Shown in pieces: positions 1 to 8,957 of a DNA stretch of 64,000 nt (positions are counted from its first letter, which is position 1; each line of letters begins with the position of its first letter). The translations under genes were made by a program, and so were the position numbers. The stretch is from Arcobacter sp. (lineage in GTDB: Bacteria; Campylobacterota; Campylobacteria; Campylobacterales; Arcobacteraceae). The stretch covers positions 1-64,000 of the forward strand of contig JAIFNA010000011.1 in the NCBI GenBank assembly GCA_020048055.1, given 5' to 3'. Under the pieces are notes generated by a model. The model worked only from the letters and a program-made list of their open reading frames with translations, did not search any database and had not been told where the DNA came from.

Positions 1-101
1 TATTTTATGGTTTATTTTAAGTAGCTATTATTGGATTGTATGATTGTTTTTGAAAAGGTAAAATTGATTTATTTTTTTATAAATGATTTATGGAGTTACC
101 T

Positions 102-506
102 ATGTTTAAAACTATAATATTTACATTTTTGTTTTCGTTGTCCCTTTTTGGTGAAGTTATACCTGTTGATAATATTCAATTAAAACAAATGATTGATAAT
201 GGCATTGTTGTAATAGATATAAGAAGATATGATGAGTGGAAAAAATATGGAATTATTGATGGAAGCAAGACACTTACTTTTTTTGATATAAATGGTAATT
301 ATGATGCAGTATCTTGGTTGAATTCATTTACAAGTTACATTGGTGATAAAAATACACCAGTTGTTATTTATTGTGCTCATGCGAATCGAACTAAAGTTGT
401 AGGGAATTTTTTAAATAAGCAATTGGGTTATAACTATGTTTATGAACTAAAAGGTGGTATAAATTATGGATGGATTGATAAAGGGATGTCAATTGTTAAA
501 TATTAG
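102..506 (+). CDS. Exported rhodanese-domain protein
   Basis: Small single-domain rhodanese (134 aa) with an N-terminal signal peptide (MFKTIIFTFLFSLSLFGE). The active-site loop CAHANRT near the C-terminal half has the catalytic Cys followed five residues later by Arg-Thr, as in sulfurtransferases. An in-frame ATG lies 12 nt upstream at 90, but GGAG at 92-95 sits 6 nt before the ATG at 102, so I take 102. The gene overlaps or abuts the next gene, a TtcA-like sulfur-insertion enzyme. This suggests a sulfur link, although the rhodanese appears to act outside the cytoplasm. Its sulfur donor and acceptor are unknown. Confidence 0.85.
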   Translation: MFKTIIFTFLFSLSLFGEVIPVDNIQLKQMIDNGIVVIDIRRYDEWKKYGIIDGSKTLTFFDINGNYDAVSWLNSFTSYIGDKNTPVVIYCAHANRTKVVGNFLNKQLGYNYVYELKGGINYGWIDKGMSIVKY

Positions 507-1248
507 TAAAAAAATTACAAAAATTGTTGGCAATACTAATGCTACTTATGACTTAATCAAAGATGGCGATAAAGTATTAGTTGGATTCAGTGGTGGAAAG
601 GATTCACTTACATTGATTCATACACTTAAAAGAATGCAAGGCAAAGTACCGTTTAAATTCGAATTTAAGGCTGTTACGATCACTTATGGTATGGGTGAAC
701 AAGTAGAATTTTTGGCTAATCATTGTAAAGAATTTGGTATTGAACATGAGATAATTAATACTGAAATTTTTGATATATCAAAAGAAAAAATCAGGGAAAA
801 TAGTTCATTTTGTAGTTTCGTAAGTAGGATGAGAAGAGGGTATCTTTATACTTATGCTTTAGAAAATGGATTTAACAAGGTTGCTTTGGGACATCATCTT
901 GATGATGCTATCGAGAGTTTTTTTATGAATTTCTTTTATAATGGAAGCATGCGAAGTATGCCACCGCTTTACAAAGCAACAAATGGATTGGTTGTTATTA
1001 GACCACTTATTTTTTGCAGAGAGAGACAACTAAGGGCATTTGCCACTTCAAACGAAATTAGAGTAGTTGGTGATGAGGGTTGTCCTGCTATGCGAATGGA
1101 TATTAAAATGCCACACGCACGAGAATCTACTAAGGAGATGTTGGCAAAATTAGAATTGGAAAATCCAGATATTTTTGTATCTATGAAATCCGCGTTTTCA
1201 CATTTGCATACACACACTTTTTTTGATAAAGATAAGCTCAACTATTAA
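466..1248 (+). CDS. TtcA-family PP-loop ATPase (tRNA 2-thiolation type)
   Basis: The adenylation P-loop motif SGGKDS sits near residue 43, followed by blocks typical of TtcA: MRRG, ALGHHLDDAIESFFMN and MPP. TtcA makes 2-thiocytidine at tRNA position 32 using an [4Fe-4S] cluster. The CxxC expected before the RRG block reads CSFV here, and the second cysteine block reads GCPAMR, so only one Cys remains in each place; the exact substrate is therefore uncertain. The ATG at 466 has AAGGTGG 8 nt upstream and overlaps the rhodanese gene by 41 nt. A TTG at 493 with AAGGGA upstream is a reasonable alternative start. Confidence 0.8.
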   Translation: MDGLIKGCQLLNISKKITKIVGNTNATYDLIKDGDKVLVGFSGGKDSLTLIHTLKRMQGKVPFKFEFKAVTITYGMGEQVEFLANHCKEFGIEHEIINTEIFDISKEKIRENSSFCSFVSRMRRGYLYTYALENGFNKVALGHHLDDAIESFFMNFFYNGSMRSMPPLYKATNGLVVIRPLIFCRERQLRAFATSNEIRVVGDEGCPAMRMDIKMPHARESTKEMLAKLELENPDIFVSMKSAFSHLHTHTFFDKDKLNY

Positions 1249-1355
1249 TTGATTACTAAAATAGATTAATTGTAGTTAGTGGCTGCTAAATTAATCGATA
1301 CCAAACGATTATTTATCTAAAATATTTGTAGTAAAAAATAAAAGGACCGATACAT

Positions 1356-1934
1356 ATGACATTCTTATTTGACAAAAACAACCACTTTAATCTAGCTAAT
1401 CTTGCAACTTTTTTAAATATTGCCTCTGGAATTTTGGCTATATATTTTCTTACCCATGGTGAATTTTTTGGAGCTGCATTATTTGCTTGGCTTGGTGGAG
1501 CATTTGATATAATTGATGGAAAAATTGCTAGAAAATACCAACTATCAACAGAATTTGGTGTTCAATTAGATTCTTTTGCTGATTTTCTATCATTTGTTAT
1601 TGTTCCTGCTATGTTTATCTACTTTGGTGTGATTGATGGCAAAGAGACATTTTTAAATACAACTTTTATCGCTTTAGCATTTATTTATTACATTATAAGT
1701 GGACTTAGACGACTTATAACATTTAATATCAATACAGAAGCTGGAACTGTCGGTAAATATTTTGTAGGTGTACCAACTCCGCTTGGAGCTATACTTTTAT
1801 GGCTTGTATATTTAGGATGGGAATTTAATCTTATTCCAACAATATTTCAAATTACACCTGAGTACCTTGTCCTAACTTTAATGATATTTGTTGGTTATCT
1901 TTTGAACTCTAAAGTCAAAATACCACATCTTTAA
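1356..1934 (+). CDS. pssA: CDP-diacylglycerol--serine O-phosphatidyltransferase
   Basis: Integral membrane enzyme that condenses CDP-diacylglycerol with serine to give phosphatidylserine, the precursor of phosphatidylethanolamine. The CDP-alcohol phosphatidyltransferase signature DG-x2-AR-x8-G-x3-D-x3-D is complete (DGKIAR, then G, D, D) around residues 54-76. Several hydrophobic segments surround it. At 192 aa it is in the short range of the family. AAAGGA lies about 9 nt before the ATG. The next gene begins 3 nt after the stop, so the two are probably cotranscribed. Confidence 0.9.
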   Translation: MTFLFDKNNHFNLANLATFLNIASGILAIYFLTHGEFFGAALFAWLGGAFDIIDGKIARKYQLSTEFGVQLDSFADFLSFVIVPAMFIYFGVIDGKETFLNTTFIALAFIYYIISGLRRLITFNINTEAGTVGKYFVGVPTPLGAILLWLVYLGWEFNLIPTIFQITPEYLVLTLMIFVGYLLNSKVKIPHL

Positions 1935-1937
1935 AAA

Positions 1938-2567
1938 GTGAATAATCGCGATATTTGTCCGCTTTGCCGAAACAAAGGGGAATTGTTTTATAAAGATGAA
2001 TTTTATAAATGTTCACATTGTTTAGGAATTTTTAAAAATAGAGACAAACTACTTGGTGTAGATGATGAAAAAAATAGGTATCAACTTCACAGCGATGATA
2101 TTTCAAGTATTGGGTATCAAAAATTCGTTTCGCCAATTATCAATGGTGTATTAGCAAATTTTGATTCTAAATCAAGCGGGCTTGATTTTGGTTCTGGAAG
2201 TAGCTCTATTGTTGCCACTCTCCTTGTAAGACATGGATATGATATGAAAAAGTACGATCCTTATTTTTATCCAGAGATAAATAATTTAGAAACTCAGTAT
2301 TCTTTTATAACGGCTTGTGAGGTTATTGAGCACTTTTATAATCCAAAAAAAGAGTTTTTACTTCTTAAATCTATCCTTCAAACTGGTGGTAGATTGTATT
2401 GTATGACACATCTTTATGATTCAAATATTGACTTTGGAAGTTGGTATTATAAAAATGATCCAACTCATGTTTTTATCTACCAAGAGGAAACTGTTAGGTA
2501 CATAGCAAACTATTTTTCTTTTAGTGGTTTTAAGATTGATGGTAGACTTATAGAGTTTTATAACTAA
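1938..2567 (+). CDS. Zinc-ribbon class I SAM methyltransferase
   Basis: The N-terminus carries a Cys4 zinc ribbon (CPLCRNKG, then CSHC about 17 residues later). The Rossmann methyltransferase fold follows: a glycine-rich motif I (LDFGSGSSS) near residue 80 and CEVIEHF as the acidic and motif IV region. The substrate cannot be read from the sequence. The start is GTG, 3 nt after pssA stops, with the ribosome site inside the end of pssA. It may act on a lipid, nucleotide or metabolite; the operon with pssA is only weak evidence for a membrane-related role. Confidence 0.75.
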   Translation: MNNRDICPLCRNKGELFYKDEFYKCSHCLGIFKNRDKLLGVDDEKNRYQLHSDDISSIGYQKFVSPIINGVLANFDSKSSGLDFGSGSSSIVATLLVRHGYDMKKYDPYFYPEINNLETQYSFITACEVIEHFYNPKKEFLLLKSILQTGGRLYCMTHLYDSNIDFGSWYYKNDPTHVFIYQEETVRYIANYFSFSGFKIDGRLIEFYN

Positions 2568-2676
2568 ATTACTTTTATGTAGTGAAGCAGATATTAATCA
2601 AAATAGAAATAAACTATTTTTTTAATTAAAATTTGGCATCCGTCAAATAAATATCGATAAAATCAAAGGAGTAGTT

Positions 2677-3126
2677 ATGAAAATTTTTAAATTAGCCAGT
2701 TTAGTTGTATTGCCATTTGTGGCGATTGTGGCAAAAGATGTAAGAAAACCTGAGGTTCTTTTTCAACAAAAATGTCAAATGTGCCATATGGACGGTCTGC
2801 CTAAAAATAAAAAAATTGCCAATAAAATGGTTTCCCCAACGATGAATTACACTATAAAAAATCTTGTTTGGGGTATGGATTCGGAGCATGATGGGATTAG
2901 TGAAAATGAACTCAAAAAAATTTCAGTCGAGTTTATGAAAGATTATTTGTATTATCCTGATAGAAAAAAAACAAATTGTGAGGATATTTCGTTTGATAAA
3001 TTTGGTGTAATGCCATCCTTGAAAGGGTTTATTGCTGAAGAGGAGATGGATGTTTTACTCCCTTGGGTTTATGATAAGTTTAAGCCAACAAAACAAAAAG
3101 ATGGTAGCTGGGCTCTAAAAGAGTAG
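2677..3126 (+). CDS. Periplasmic monoheme cytochrome c
   Basis: Signal peptide (MKIFKLASLVVLPFVAIVA) followed by one covalent heme site CQMCH at residues 33-37. A downstream MPSLKG supplies a plausible axial Met. A KTNCED segment adds an extra Cys. The 149 aa length fits a small class I electron-transfer cytochrome in the periplasm. A strong AAAGGAG site precedes the ATG. The next gene, an outer membrane barrel protein, starts 18 nt downstream on the same strand, so they may share a transcript. The redox partner is unknown. Confidence 0.85.
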   Translation: MKIFKLASLVVLPFVAIVAKDVRKPEVLFQQKCQMCHMDGLPKNKKIANKMVSPTMNYTIKNLVWGMDSEHDGISENELKKISVEFMKDYLYYPDRKKTNCEDISFDKFGVMPSLKGFIAEEEMDVLLPWVYDKFKPTKQKDGSWALKE

Positions 3127-3144
3127 ATTTTAAAGGATTTGTTT

Positions 3145-4647
3145 ATGAAAAATAAAATAGTTTTAAGTTTTGGAGTAGTTGTTGCACTTGGTGTTGTAAG
3201 TAGTTTGAATGGAGTTGAATTTAAGCCAGTTGGATTTAAAGCTGTTGGGATGGGCGGTGCTGGAGTTGCTAGTACTCGAGGGAGTTTGGCTGGATATTAT
3301 AATCCTGCGCTATTGAGATTTAGTGATAGCACAACAGAAGTTAGTGCAAATGTTGGGGTTAGACTTAGAGAAGCAAATTTGGTTGATAATGCTGATAGAT
3401 TGTCAAAACTTGATATTAGCCAAACACTTACAAACATTGGTAATCAGGCTTCAATTGGTGGAGGTGCAGATGCTGGTAGTCAAGCTAAATTAATTGAAGC
3501 TCAAAATATTTTAAAAAATATCGGCTCAAATAATGCACTTTTAATTTCCGCTACACCATCAATTACATCTCAAATGGGCGATGGATTTGCAATTGGTATT
3601 TATGGAAATGGTGATGTTAGTATGGAATTAAAACTTGATACAAAATATCTTGACATAATCGTAAAAAAAGATGTTGTTGGCTATTTTAAGTATGAACCAA
3701 CATCTAATGCTTATAGTGAATCAAACGAAACTGTATATAATTCATCTTCCCTTGAATACGGTATAAACAATAAAAAACATGAACTAACAGTAAATGCTTT
3801 TGCTTTAGGTGAAGTTCCTATATCTTATGCTAAAGCTTTTGATACAAGTGGTGGAACTTGGAGTATTGGTGGAAGTATTAAGCCAATGTCGCTTTTAAGT
3901 TACAGCAAAACTGAAAAACTAGGAGTTTCTACGGACAAGGCTGATGATAATAGTGATGATGCAAAATATGAGACAAAATACAAATCAACTTTCGGTTTAG
4001 ATTTAGGGGTTGCTTACAGACCGAATGATTCTCAAGTTACACTAGGACTCGTTGGAAAAAACTTAAATAGTCCAAAATTTAAAGTTGATACAACACCATC
4101 AGATAGTCCACAAAAAGATTACAAGATTGAGCCACTTGTAAGAGCTGGTTTTAGTCTCCCTGCGTGGAATAATAATCTTGAATTTGCTTTTGATGCGGAT
4201 TTGACAGAAAATGAAACATTAATCACTGGTGAAAAGTCTCAACTTGTTGGTGGTGGTGTTGAATACCACCCAAGTAGTTGGTTTTCTCTAAGACTGGGAG
4301 CTATGAAAGATTTAGCAAGTAAAAAATTTGATGATGGATTTATAACAACTGCAGGATTGGGATTTGGTTTAAAATGGCTTCAGTTTGATGTTTCTGCTGC
4401 AATGTCATCTAAAAATGGACAGTATGATGGTGAAGATATTCCTAGATATGCTGCTGTTAATTTCTCTTTAATTTCAAAATGGGGAGATGGATACAATCAA
4501 AAACAAGCACCCGTAAAAGATGTAGATATAGCTTCAACAGCTAAAGAGCCTTTGAAAGATGAAATTAAAACATTATCGCCAGATGAACAAAATAGGATAA
4601 AAAAAGATAGTGATAAGGGTTTTGAAGAGCTAAATAAGTTGATTTAA
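3145..4647 (+). CDS. TraF-like (TraF_2) outer membrane barrel protein
   Basis: Signal peptide, then KPVGFKAVGMGGAGVAST and GYYNPALL near the N-terminus. This opening is typical of the proteins labelled conjugal transfer protein TraF (TraF_2) and related PorV/FadL-like barrels. Alternating beta strands fill the rest, ending in a charged Lys/Asp/Glu-rich tail. Despite the family label there are no conjugation genes beside it, so a general outer membrane role is likelier. The ATG at 3145 is preferred over a TTG at 3139 because AAAGGA at 3132-3137 then has normal spacing. A strong hairpin terminator follows. Confidence 0.7.
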   Translation: MKNKIVLSFGVVVALGVVSSLNGVEFKPVGFKAVGMGGAGVASTRGSLAGYYNPALLRFSDSTTEVSANVGVRLREANLVDNADRLSKLDISQTLTNIGNQASIGGGADAGSQAKLIEAQNILKNIGSNNALLISATPSITSQMGDGFAIGIYGNGDVSMELKLDTKYLDIIVKKDVVGYFKYEPTSNAYSESNETVYNSSSLEYGINNKKHELTVNAFALGEVPISYAKAFDTSGGTWSIGGSIKPMSLLSYSKTEKLGVSTDKADDNSDDAKYETKYKSTFGLDLGVAYRPNDSQVTLGLVGKNLNSPKFKVDTTPSDSPQKDYKIEPLVRAGFSLPAWNNNLEFAFDADLTENETLITGEKSQLVGGGVEYHPSSWFSLRLGAMKDLASKKFDDGFITTAGLGFGLKWLQFDVSAAMSSKNGQYDGEDIPRYAAVNFSLISKWGDGYNQKQAPVKDVDIASTAKEPLKDEIKTLSPDEQNRIKKDSDKGFEELNKLI

Positions 4648-4663
4648 ATATTTAATATAAATC

Positions 4664-4693
4664 AAAAAGCCCCAAATTATTTTGGGGCTTTTT
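4664..4693. terminator. Bidirectional intrinsic terminator
   Basis: A perfect 13-bp stem (AAAAAGCCCCAAA at 4664-4676 with its complement at 4681-4693) encloses a TTAT loop and is flanked by A and T runs on both sides. It lies between two convergent genes and can serve both. Confidence 0.95.
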
Positions 4694-4713
4694 TGTTTTT
4701 TATCAAAGTATAG

Positions 4714-5439
4714 TTATTTTTTTAACTCATCTTTTAAGACTTCAGTAGAATTATTTTTTTGCTCTATTTGATTTTGTAGTATAGGCTCGATTGTCTCTTT
4801 TGATGGCAAGATTGTTTCTGTCTGCTTATTTTCACTTAAAGCTACTATTTTTTCAACATTTTCTATATTTGGTTCCTCTTTTTTTACTTCTTCTTTTTTT
4901 GCTTTAGCTTCAGGTTTTTTGTTTGTATCGTATTTGATACGATTTTCAAAAAGAATTTTGTCTAAGCTATTAAAAAATCCTCTATACCAATTACTATCAT
5001 CGATATTTCCTTGACCAACCAATGTGTACTTGCCAGTAAATGGTACAGGAATAGGAAGTGAAATGCCACCTCCACCAATTTGCCCAGTATCATTTTTTTT
5101 ATCAATAGTTTCATAAGAAGCGATAACTTTTACAGTTGTTAATTCACTACTTCTCTCTTTAAAATCTATCGTTACGGTTACACCAATAATAGTTTCTTCA
5201 TCATTGTTGTATTGGTTTCCTTTGGCTGTTAATACACCATCAGCTTTTGTAACAGTCACAATATTTAGATTTGATTGCATTAGTGTTTGCTTAAGTCCAT
5301 CAAAAGTCTCTTCGAGTGTAAAAAGAAGGTCTCTGCTCTTAAAGCAACTATTTCCAGTAGATTGCTTATACGAAGGTGTCGATGCAAAAAGCGAAGCTGT
5401 CAAAATTAAAAATAAAGGGGCAAATATTTGCATTTTCAT
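4714..5439 (-). CDS. Exported protein of unknown function with charged tail
   Basis: Signal peptide (MKMQIFAPLFLILTASLFAS) then a domain of about 150 residues with predicted beta strands and a loop GQIGGGGISLPIPVPFTGKY. The remaining 70 residues are a low-complexity Lys/Glu-rich tail. I do not recognise the family. It ends a run of three small exported proteins (with the genes at 5443 and 5809) read toward the shared terminator; only 3 nt separate it from the lipoprotein gene, so they are very likely cotranscribed. Cell-envelope location is inferred. Confidence 0.65.
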   Translation of the reverse strand: MKMQIFAPLFLILTASLFASTPSYKQSTGNSCFKSRDLLFTLEETFDGLKQTLMQSNLNIVTVTKADGVLTAKGNQYNNDEETIIGVTVTIDFKERSSELTTVKVIASYETIDKKNDTGQIGGGGISLPIPVPFTGKYTLVGQGNIDDSNWYRGFFNSLDKILFENRIKYDTNKKPEAKAKKEEVKKEEPNIENVEKIVALSENKQTETILPSKETIEPILQNQIEQKNNSTEVLKDELKK

Positions 5440-5442
5440 ATT

Positions 5443-5787
5443 TTAATCCTTATTTATTTGTGGTACCTCGCAAGAAAATGTACCGCTATTTATAACTTTT
5501 CCATCTTGAAACTTAACCATCACATTATTGTATGCAATTTTTAAATTTTCTTTCTCCCCCGTTCGCGTTTCACCTTCGTATCTATAAATAACAATGTCAC
5601 CAAGTTTCTCTTGAGCTGTTGGTGCTACTTGCATTAGTTTTTCTACTTCTTCTATCTTCATTCCATTTGATATCTTAAAACTGCTTTTTACAGCATCTGC
5701 CAAAGATGGCTGTTTTGAATCCCCGCAACCACTAAAAAGAGTGATTGCTGTTATTAATAAACTTGTAGTTAAAAATTTAGTTTTCAT
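5443..5787 (-). CDS. Small lipoprotein
   Basis: Type II signal peptide with lipobox LFSGC, giving a lipid-anchored mature protein of about 94 residues. The mature part (MKIEEVEKLMQVAP, then IVIYRYEG, then VMVKFQDGKVINSG) resembles the small SmpA/DUF3862-type fold in which a conserved helix precedes antiparallel strands. I infer this from pattern only. It sits between a TIGR04219-like barrel protein and an exported protein of unknown function in one transcription unit. Confidence 0.7.
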   Translation of the reverse strand: MKTKFLTTSLLITAITLFSGCGDSKQPSLADAVKSSFKISNGMKIEEVEKLMQVAPTAQEKLGDIVIYRYEGETRTGEKENLKIAYNNVMVKFQDGKVINSGTFSCEVPQINKD

Positions 5788-5808
5788 TATTATCCTTTTT
5801 AGAAAATA

Positions 5809-6540
5809 TTAAAATTTAGCACTTAAGCCAAAAAATGTACCTTTTGTATCAACTTTTGCCTTTAATCCGTCAACTAAACTATTTGGAATAGTTATATTTT
5901 GTACTCGATATCCAAGGTCAACTTTAAAGTCAACAAGTGGCATAGGAATTGGAAGTTTAACACTTAATTTCGCTTCATTATCAGAGATACTAGCTCCATC
6001 GTAAGAGATGTTTTTTGTAGTTGCTTCAAAATCAACTGGTGCAAATGGAATATCAACTCTAGCATTTAGATAAAGCAGTGGTAGAGTTTCATCAAAGTCT
6101 TTTGGAGTTGTGCTCGTGTTTGTAGTTATAGTGCCTTTTAGATTTTTTGCATCAATCCCAAAATTAACATTTAAAACACCAGCAGTTGCTAATCCAACAA
6201 AAGGAACTCCCCAGTAAGCAATTAAGTCTGTTTGTTTCATATCAACTTTTGTATCTTTTGCACTATTTTCAATATTGTAAGTCAATTTTTCTGCTCTAAC
6301 ATTTGGGACAATTGGTACAAAATGACTAAAATCAGCATAAAGATAGTTATTTCCGCTAGCTGATTTATCATCCATATTGCTATTTTCAAAGTTTATTTCA
6401 CCATTTGAGCCAATTTGAGCACTTCCAGATAATGCAGGTAGCCAAACACCACCACCAATTTCAGCATTTATCCCCATAAAAGCATTCGCTGATGTAGCCA
6501 TCATTAGAGCTACTGTTGAGCTTAGTATTATTTTTTTCAT
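5809..6540 (-). CDS. TIGR04219-type outer membrane beta-barrel protein
   Basis: Signal peptide (cleavage after SANA) followed by NAEIGGGVWLPALSGS and FSHFVPIVPNVRAE, the opening typical of TIGR04219 outer membrane proteins. Amphipathic strands alternate to the C-terminus, which ends FFGLSAKF with the terminal Phe expected of a Bam substrate. A shorter relative lies at 13240. It heads the three-gene exported cluster, 45 nt downstream of the M16 peptidase gene. Function unknown; possibly structural or transport. Confidence 0.8.
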   Translation of the reverse strand: MKKIILSSTVALMMATSANAFMGINAEIGGGVWLPALSGSAQIGSNGEINFENSNMDDKSASGNNYLYADFSHFVPIVPNVRAEKLTYNIENSAKDTKVDMKQTDLIAYWGVPFVGLATAGVLNVNFGIDAKNLKGTITTNTSTTPKDFDETLPLLYLNARVDIPFAPVDFEATTKNISYDGASISDNEAKLSVKLPIPMPLVDFKVDLGYRVQNITIPNSLVDGLKAKVDTKGTFFGLSAKF

Positions 6541-6585
6541 TAATTTCTTTCCTTTTGTTTAAATTTGAAAAATAGTATCTTAGTG

Positions 6586-7884
6586 TTACTTAGTTACGAT
6601 TGAAAATGATAAGTTTAAAATCTCTTTGTGTGAGGATATAAAATTGTTTAATTCCTCTAAACTTAAGTTGCTTATCATCTCTAACTCTTTTTTTGGATAA
6701 TCTTGTGGTAATCCTTTGTAGAAAAGATTTAGTGCGAGCGATAATTTTTGGCTAAAGGTTTCAGTTCGGAGTGGTTCACTTCCGCTCAAAAACTTTTTAG
6801 CACCTTCTAATTCCTCTTTTGTTGCACCATTTATTACAAAGTTTTGGATTGTTTTTATGACTAAATCTTTTGCTTTGGCTTCATTTTCAAGTTTTGTTTG
6901 TAGATAACCATTAAAAGATGAGTGGGTAACATTTAAACTTGTGTACCCATAAGCAGAATATGCGAGTCCATTTTTAACCCGTATTTCCTCCATTAATCTA
7001 CTTCCAAAGCCACTTCCACCAAGGATAAATGATGCTACTTTTGCTTTGTAAGTATCATTTGCATTGTGTGTAAGATTAAAATCACTGCCAAAATATATAT
7101 AAGCTTGTTCTGTTTTTTTCTGTAATCTTTTTTCACCTATTTTTTTTGAAACATTAAATCTGTCTGTTTTTGTTTCACCAATTGATTTGAAATTTTTAAC
7201 AATCTGTGTTATGTCATTTTTAAATTTTTCAATTTCAATTTTTCCACCAACTGCAATAAGGAGATTGTCAAGATTTAGTGTTTTAGCTAGATGGTTCTCT
7301 ACATCTTTAAGTTTTATATTTTCAACTGATTTAACATCACCATTTGTTCCATTTTCAAGTGGCGTATTTTTCCACATAATTTTACTTAGATTTTTCCCTG
7401 CAACACTATCAAAATCATCCTCTTTTTGTTTGATTTTACTTATTTGCATCGTTTTGATTTTTAAAAGTGTATCTTCACTTAAATTTGGGTTTTTTAAGAG
7501 TTCGGCCAAAAATTTTAAAGCACTTTCATATTCACTTTCTAAACAGCTAACTTCAATAACAAATGTTTCAAAACCATTTGAAGCGTGGATTGAGATTGCT
7601 TTATTTTCTAGTTTTTGTGCAAATTTTGTTGCACCATCTTTTTTTGTCCCTTCATTTAATATTTTTGAGGCTATCGATGTTATTCCACTATTATTACCAT
7701 CTGTTAGATAACCGCTATTTTTAAAAACGAGTTGGAGATTGAAAATAGGGAGTTTTTCACTTTTTTCAAAAATGATTGGTATCTCGTTATTCTTGAGTTT
7801 TATATTTGTTATTGTTGCTGACATTAGCATTCCTTGAAGTAAAATTATAAATATTAAAAATGTAGCCAAGTGATTATTTTTCAT
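6586..7884 (-). CDS. M16-family peptidase-like protein lacking the zinc motif
   Basis: Exported M16 (pitrilysin/PqqL-like) protein of 432 aa with two M16 half-domains. The first half aligns in pattern with active members (GYLTDGNNSGIT...ILNEGTKKDG), but the HxxEH motif is absent: the corresponding segment reads TSIASK. The C-terminal half contains GGSGFGSRLMEEIRVKNGLAYSAYG, the conserved R/Y region. It is therefore probably a non-catalytic partner. The start overlaps the end of mqnC by 11 nt, placing it in the bamA-mqnC transcript; surface or periplasmic location is inferred from the leader. Confidence 0.8.
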   Translation of the reverse strand: MKNNHLATFLIFIILLQGMLMSATITNIKLKNNEIPIIFEKSEKLPIFNLQLVFKNSGYLTDGNNSGITSIASKILNEGTKKDGATKFAQKLENKAISIHASNGFETFVIEVSCLESEYESALKFLAELLKNPNLSEDTLLKIKTMQISKIKQKEDDFDSVAGKNLSKIMWKNTPLENGTNGDVKSVENIKLKDVENHLAKTLNLDNLLIAVGGKIEIEKFKNDITQIVKNFKSIGETKTDRFNVSKKIGEKRLQKKTEQAYIYFGSDFNLTHNANDTYKAKVASFILGGSGFGSRLMEEIRVKNGLAYSAYGYTSLNVTHSSFNGYLQTKLENEAKAKDLVIKTIQNFVINGATKEELEGAKKFLSGSEPLRTETFSQKLSLALNLFYKGLPQDYPKKELEMISNLSLEELNNFISSHKEILNLSFSIVTK

Positions 7885-8944
7885 CGTAATATTTTTCTAA
7901 AATATTGTAAGCAGTATCTCTTTTGGCTGGCTTTTCACCTAGATCTTTGATGAGATTAATCATTTCATTTTGATTCATTCTGTTTGTCGCACCTGCTGCG
8001 CTTACTACATTTTCCTCCATCATGGTGCTTCCTAAATCGTTTGCACCAAATAAAAGAGCCATTTGCCCTATGTAGCTTCCTTGTGTTACCCAACTACTTT
8101 GGATATTTTGAAAATTATCAAGATAAAGTCTAGCAACAGCTAGGAGTCTTAAATATCGATTTGAGCTTTGTGGAGGAATATATAATTCTTCAGCTAATTT
8201 TGTGTGAGCTGATTGAAAACTCCACATAATAAACGCTCTAAAGCCACCTGTAATATCTTGGAGGTCTCTAATTTTTTCCCAATGTTCAATAATTTGCTCA
8301 TCAGTTTCAACAGTACCAAACATCATGGTAGCTGTTGATTTTATACCATTTTCATGGGCAATTTTATGAACCTCAAGCCAATCTTTTGTATCAAGTTTTT
8401 TTGGAGCTATAATATCCCTAACATCATCATTTAAAATTTCAGCGCCAGCTCCTGGAATTGAAGCTAAACCTTTATTTTTAAGTCTTACTAGAACCTCTTT
8501 TACACTAATTTTTGATATTTTTGCTATAAAATCTATCTCGATTGAACTAAAACCGTGAATTGTTATTTGTGGATATTTTGTATGGATATGGGAAACTAAA
8601 TCTTCATACCACTCAATTTTTAGCTTAGGATGAACGCCACCTTGAAAAAGTATTTGCGTTCCACCTATTAGAAGAAGCTCCTCAATTTTTGCATCAATTT
8701 CATCAAATGACAATACATAAGCATCGTCATCTTTTGCATGTCTGTAAAATGCACAAAATTTACAATCAACCCAACAAATATTTGTATAATTTATATTTCT
8801 ATCAACTACAAATGTTGTTATTTTTTCTGGATGAAGCTCATTTTTTCTTTCGCTTGCTAATTTACTAAGTGTAAGAAGTGGAGCATTTTTGATTAATTCT
8901 AGTGCCTCTTGATTTGTTAGTCTTTTAAACTCTTTTTGTTTCAT
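7874..8944 (-). CDS. mqnC: Cyclic dehypoxanthinyl futalosine synthase
   Basis: Radical-SAM enzyme that cyclises dehypoxanthinyl futalosine in the futalosine route to menaquinone, the usual route in Campylobacterota. The cluster motif CWVDCKFC (C57, C61, C64) and the following FYRHA are typical. FQGGVHP, IPGAGAEIL and GGFRAFIMWSFQ are further MqnC blocks. The frame stays open 47 codons upstream into bamA, but AGGA lies just before the ATG at 8944 and the family starts here (356 aa). Located 13 nt after bamA. The next gene overlaps its end by 11 nt. Confidence 0.93.
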   Translation of the reverse strand: MKQKEFKRLTNQEALELIKNAPLLTLSKLASERKNELHPEKITTFVVDRNINYTNICWVDCKFCAFYRHAKDDDAYVLSFDEIDAKIEELLLIGGTQILFQGGVHPKLKIEWYEDLVSHIHTKYPQITIHGFSSIEIDFIAKISKISVKEVLVRLKNKGLASIPGAGAEILNDDVRDIIAPKKLDTKDWLEVHKIAHENGIKSTATMMFGTVETDEQIIEHWEKIRDLQDITGGFRAFIMWSFQSAHTKLAEELYIPPQSSNRYLRLLAVARLYLDNFQNIQSSWVTQGSYIGQMALLFGANDLGSTMMEENVVSAAGATNRMNQNEMINLIKDLGEKPAKRDTAYNILEKYYDEK

Positions 8945-8957
8945 AGTTGTTCCTATT

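Noticed and set aside
1-101. Gene or regulatory feature at the window start
   Set aside because: Only AT-rich sequence with no frame or motif beyond the ribosome site of the rhodanese gene.
3145-4647. Conjugation locus suggested by the TraF family name
   Set aside because: The family label is historical; neighbours are a cytochrome and phospholipid genes, with no transfer genes.
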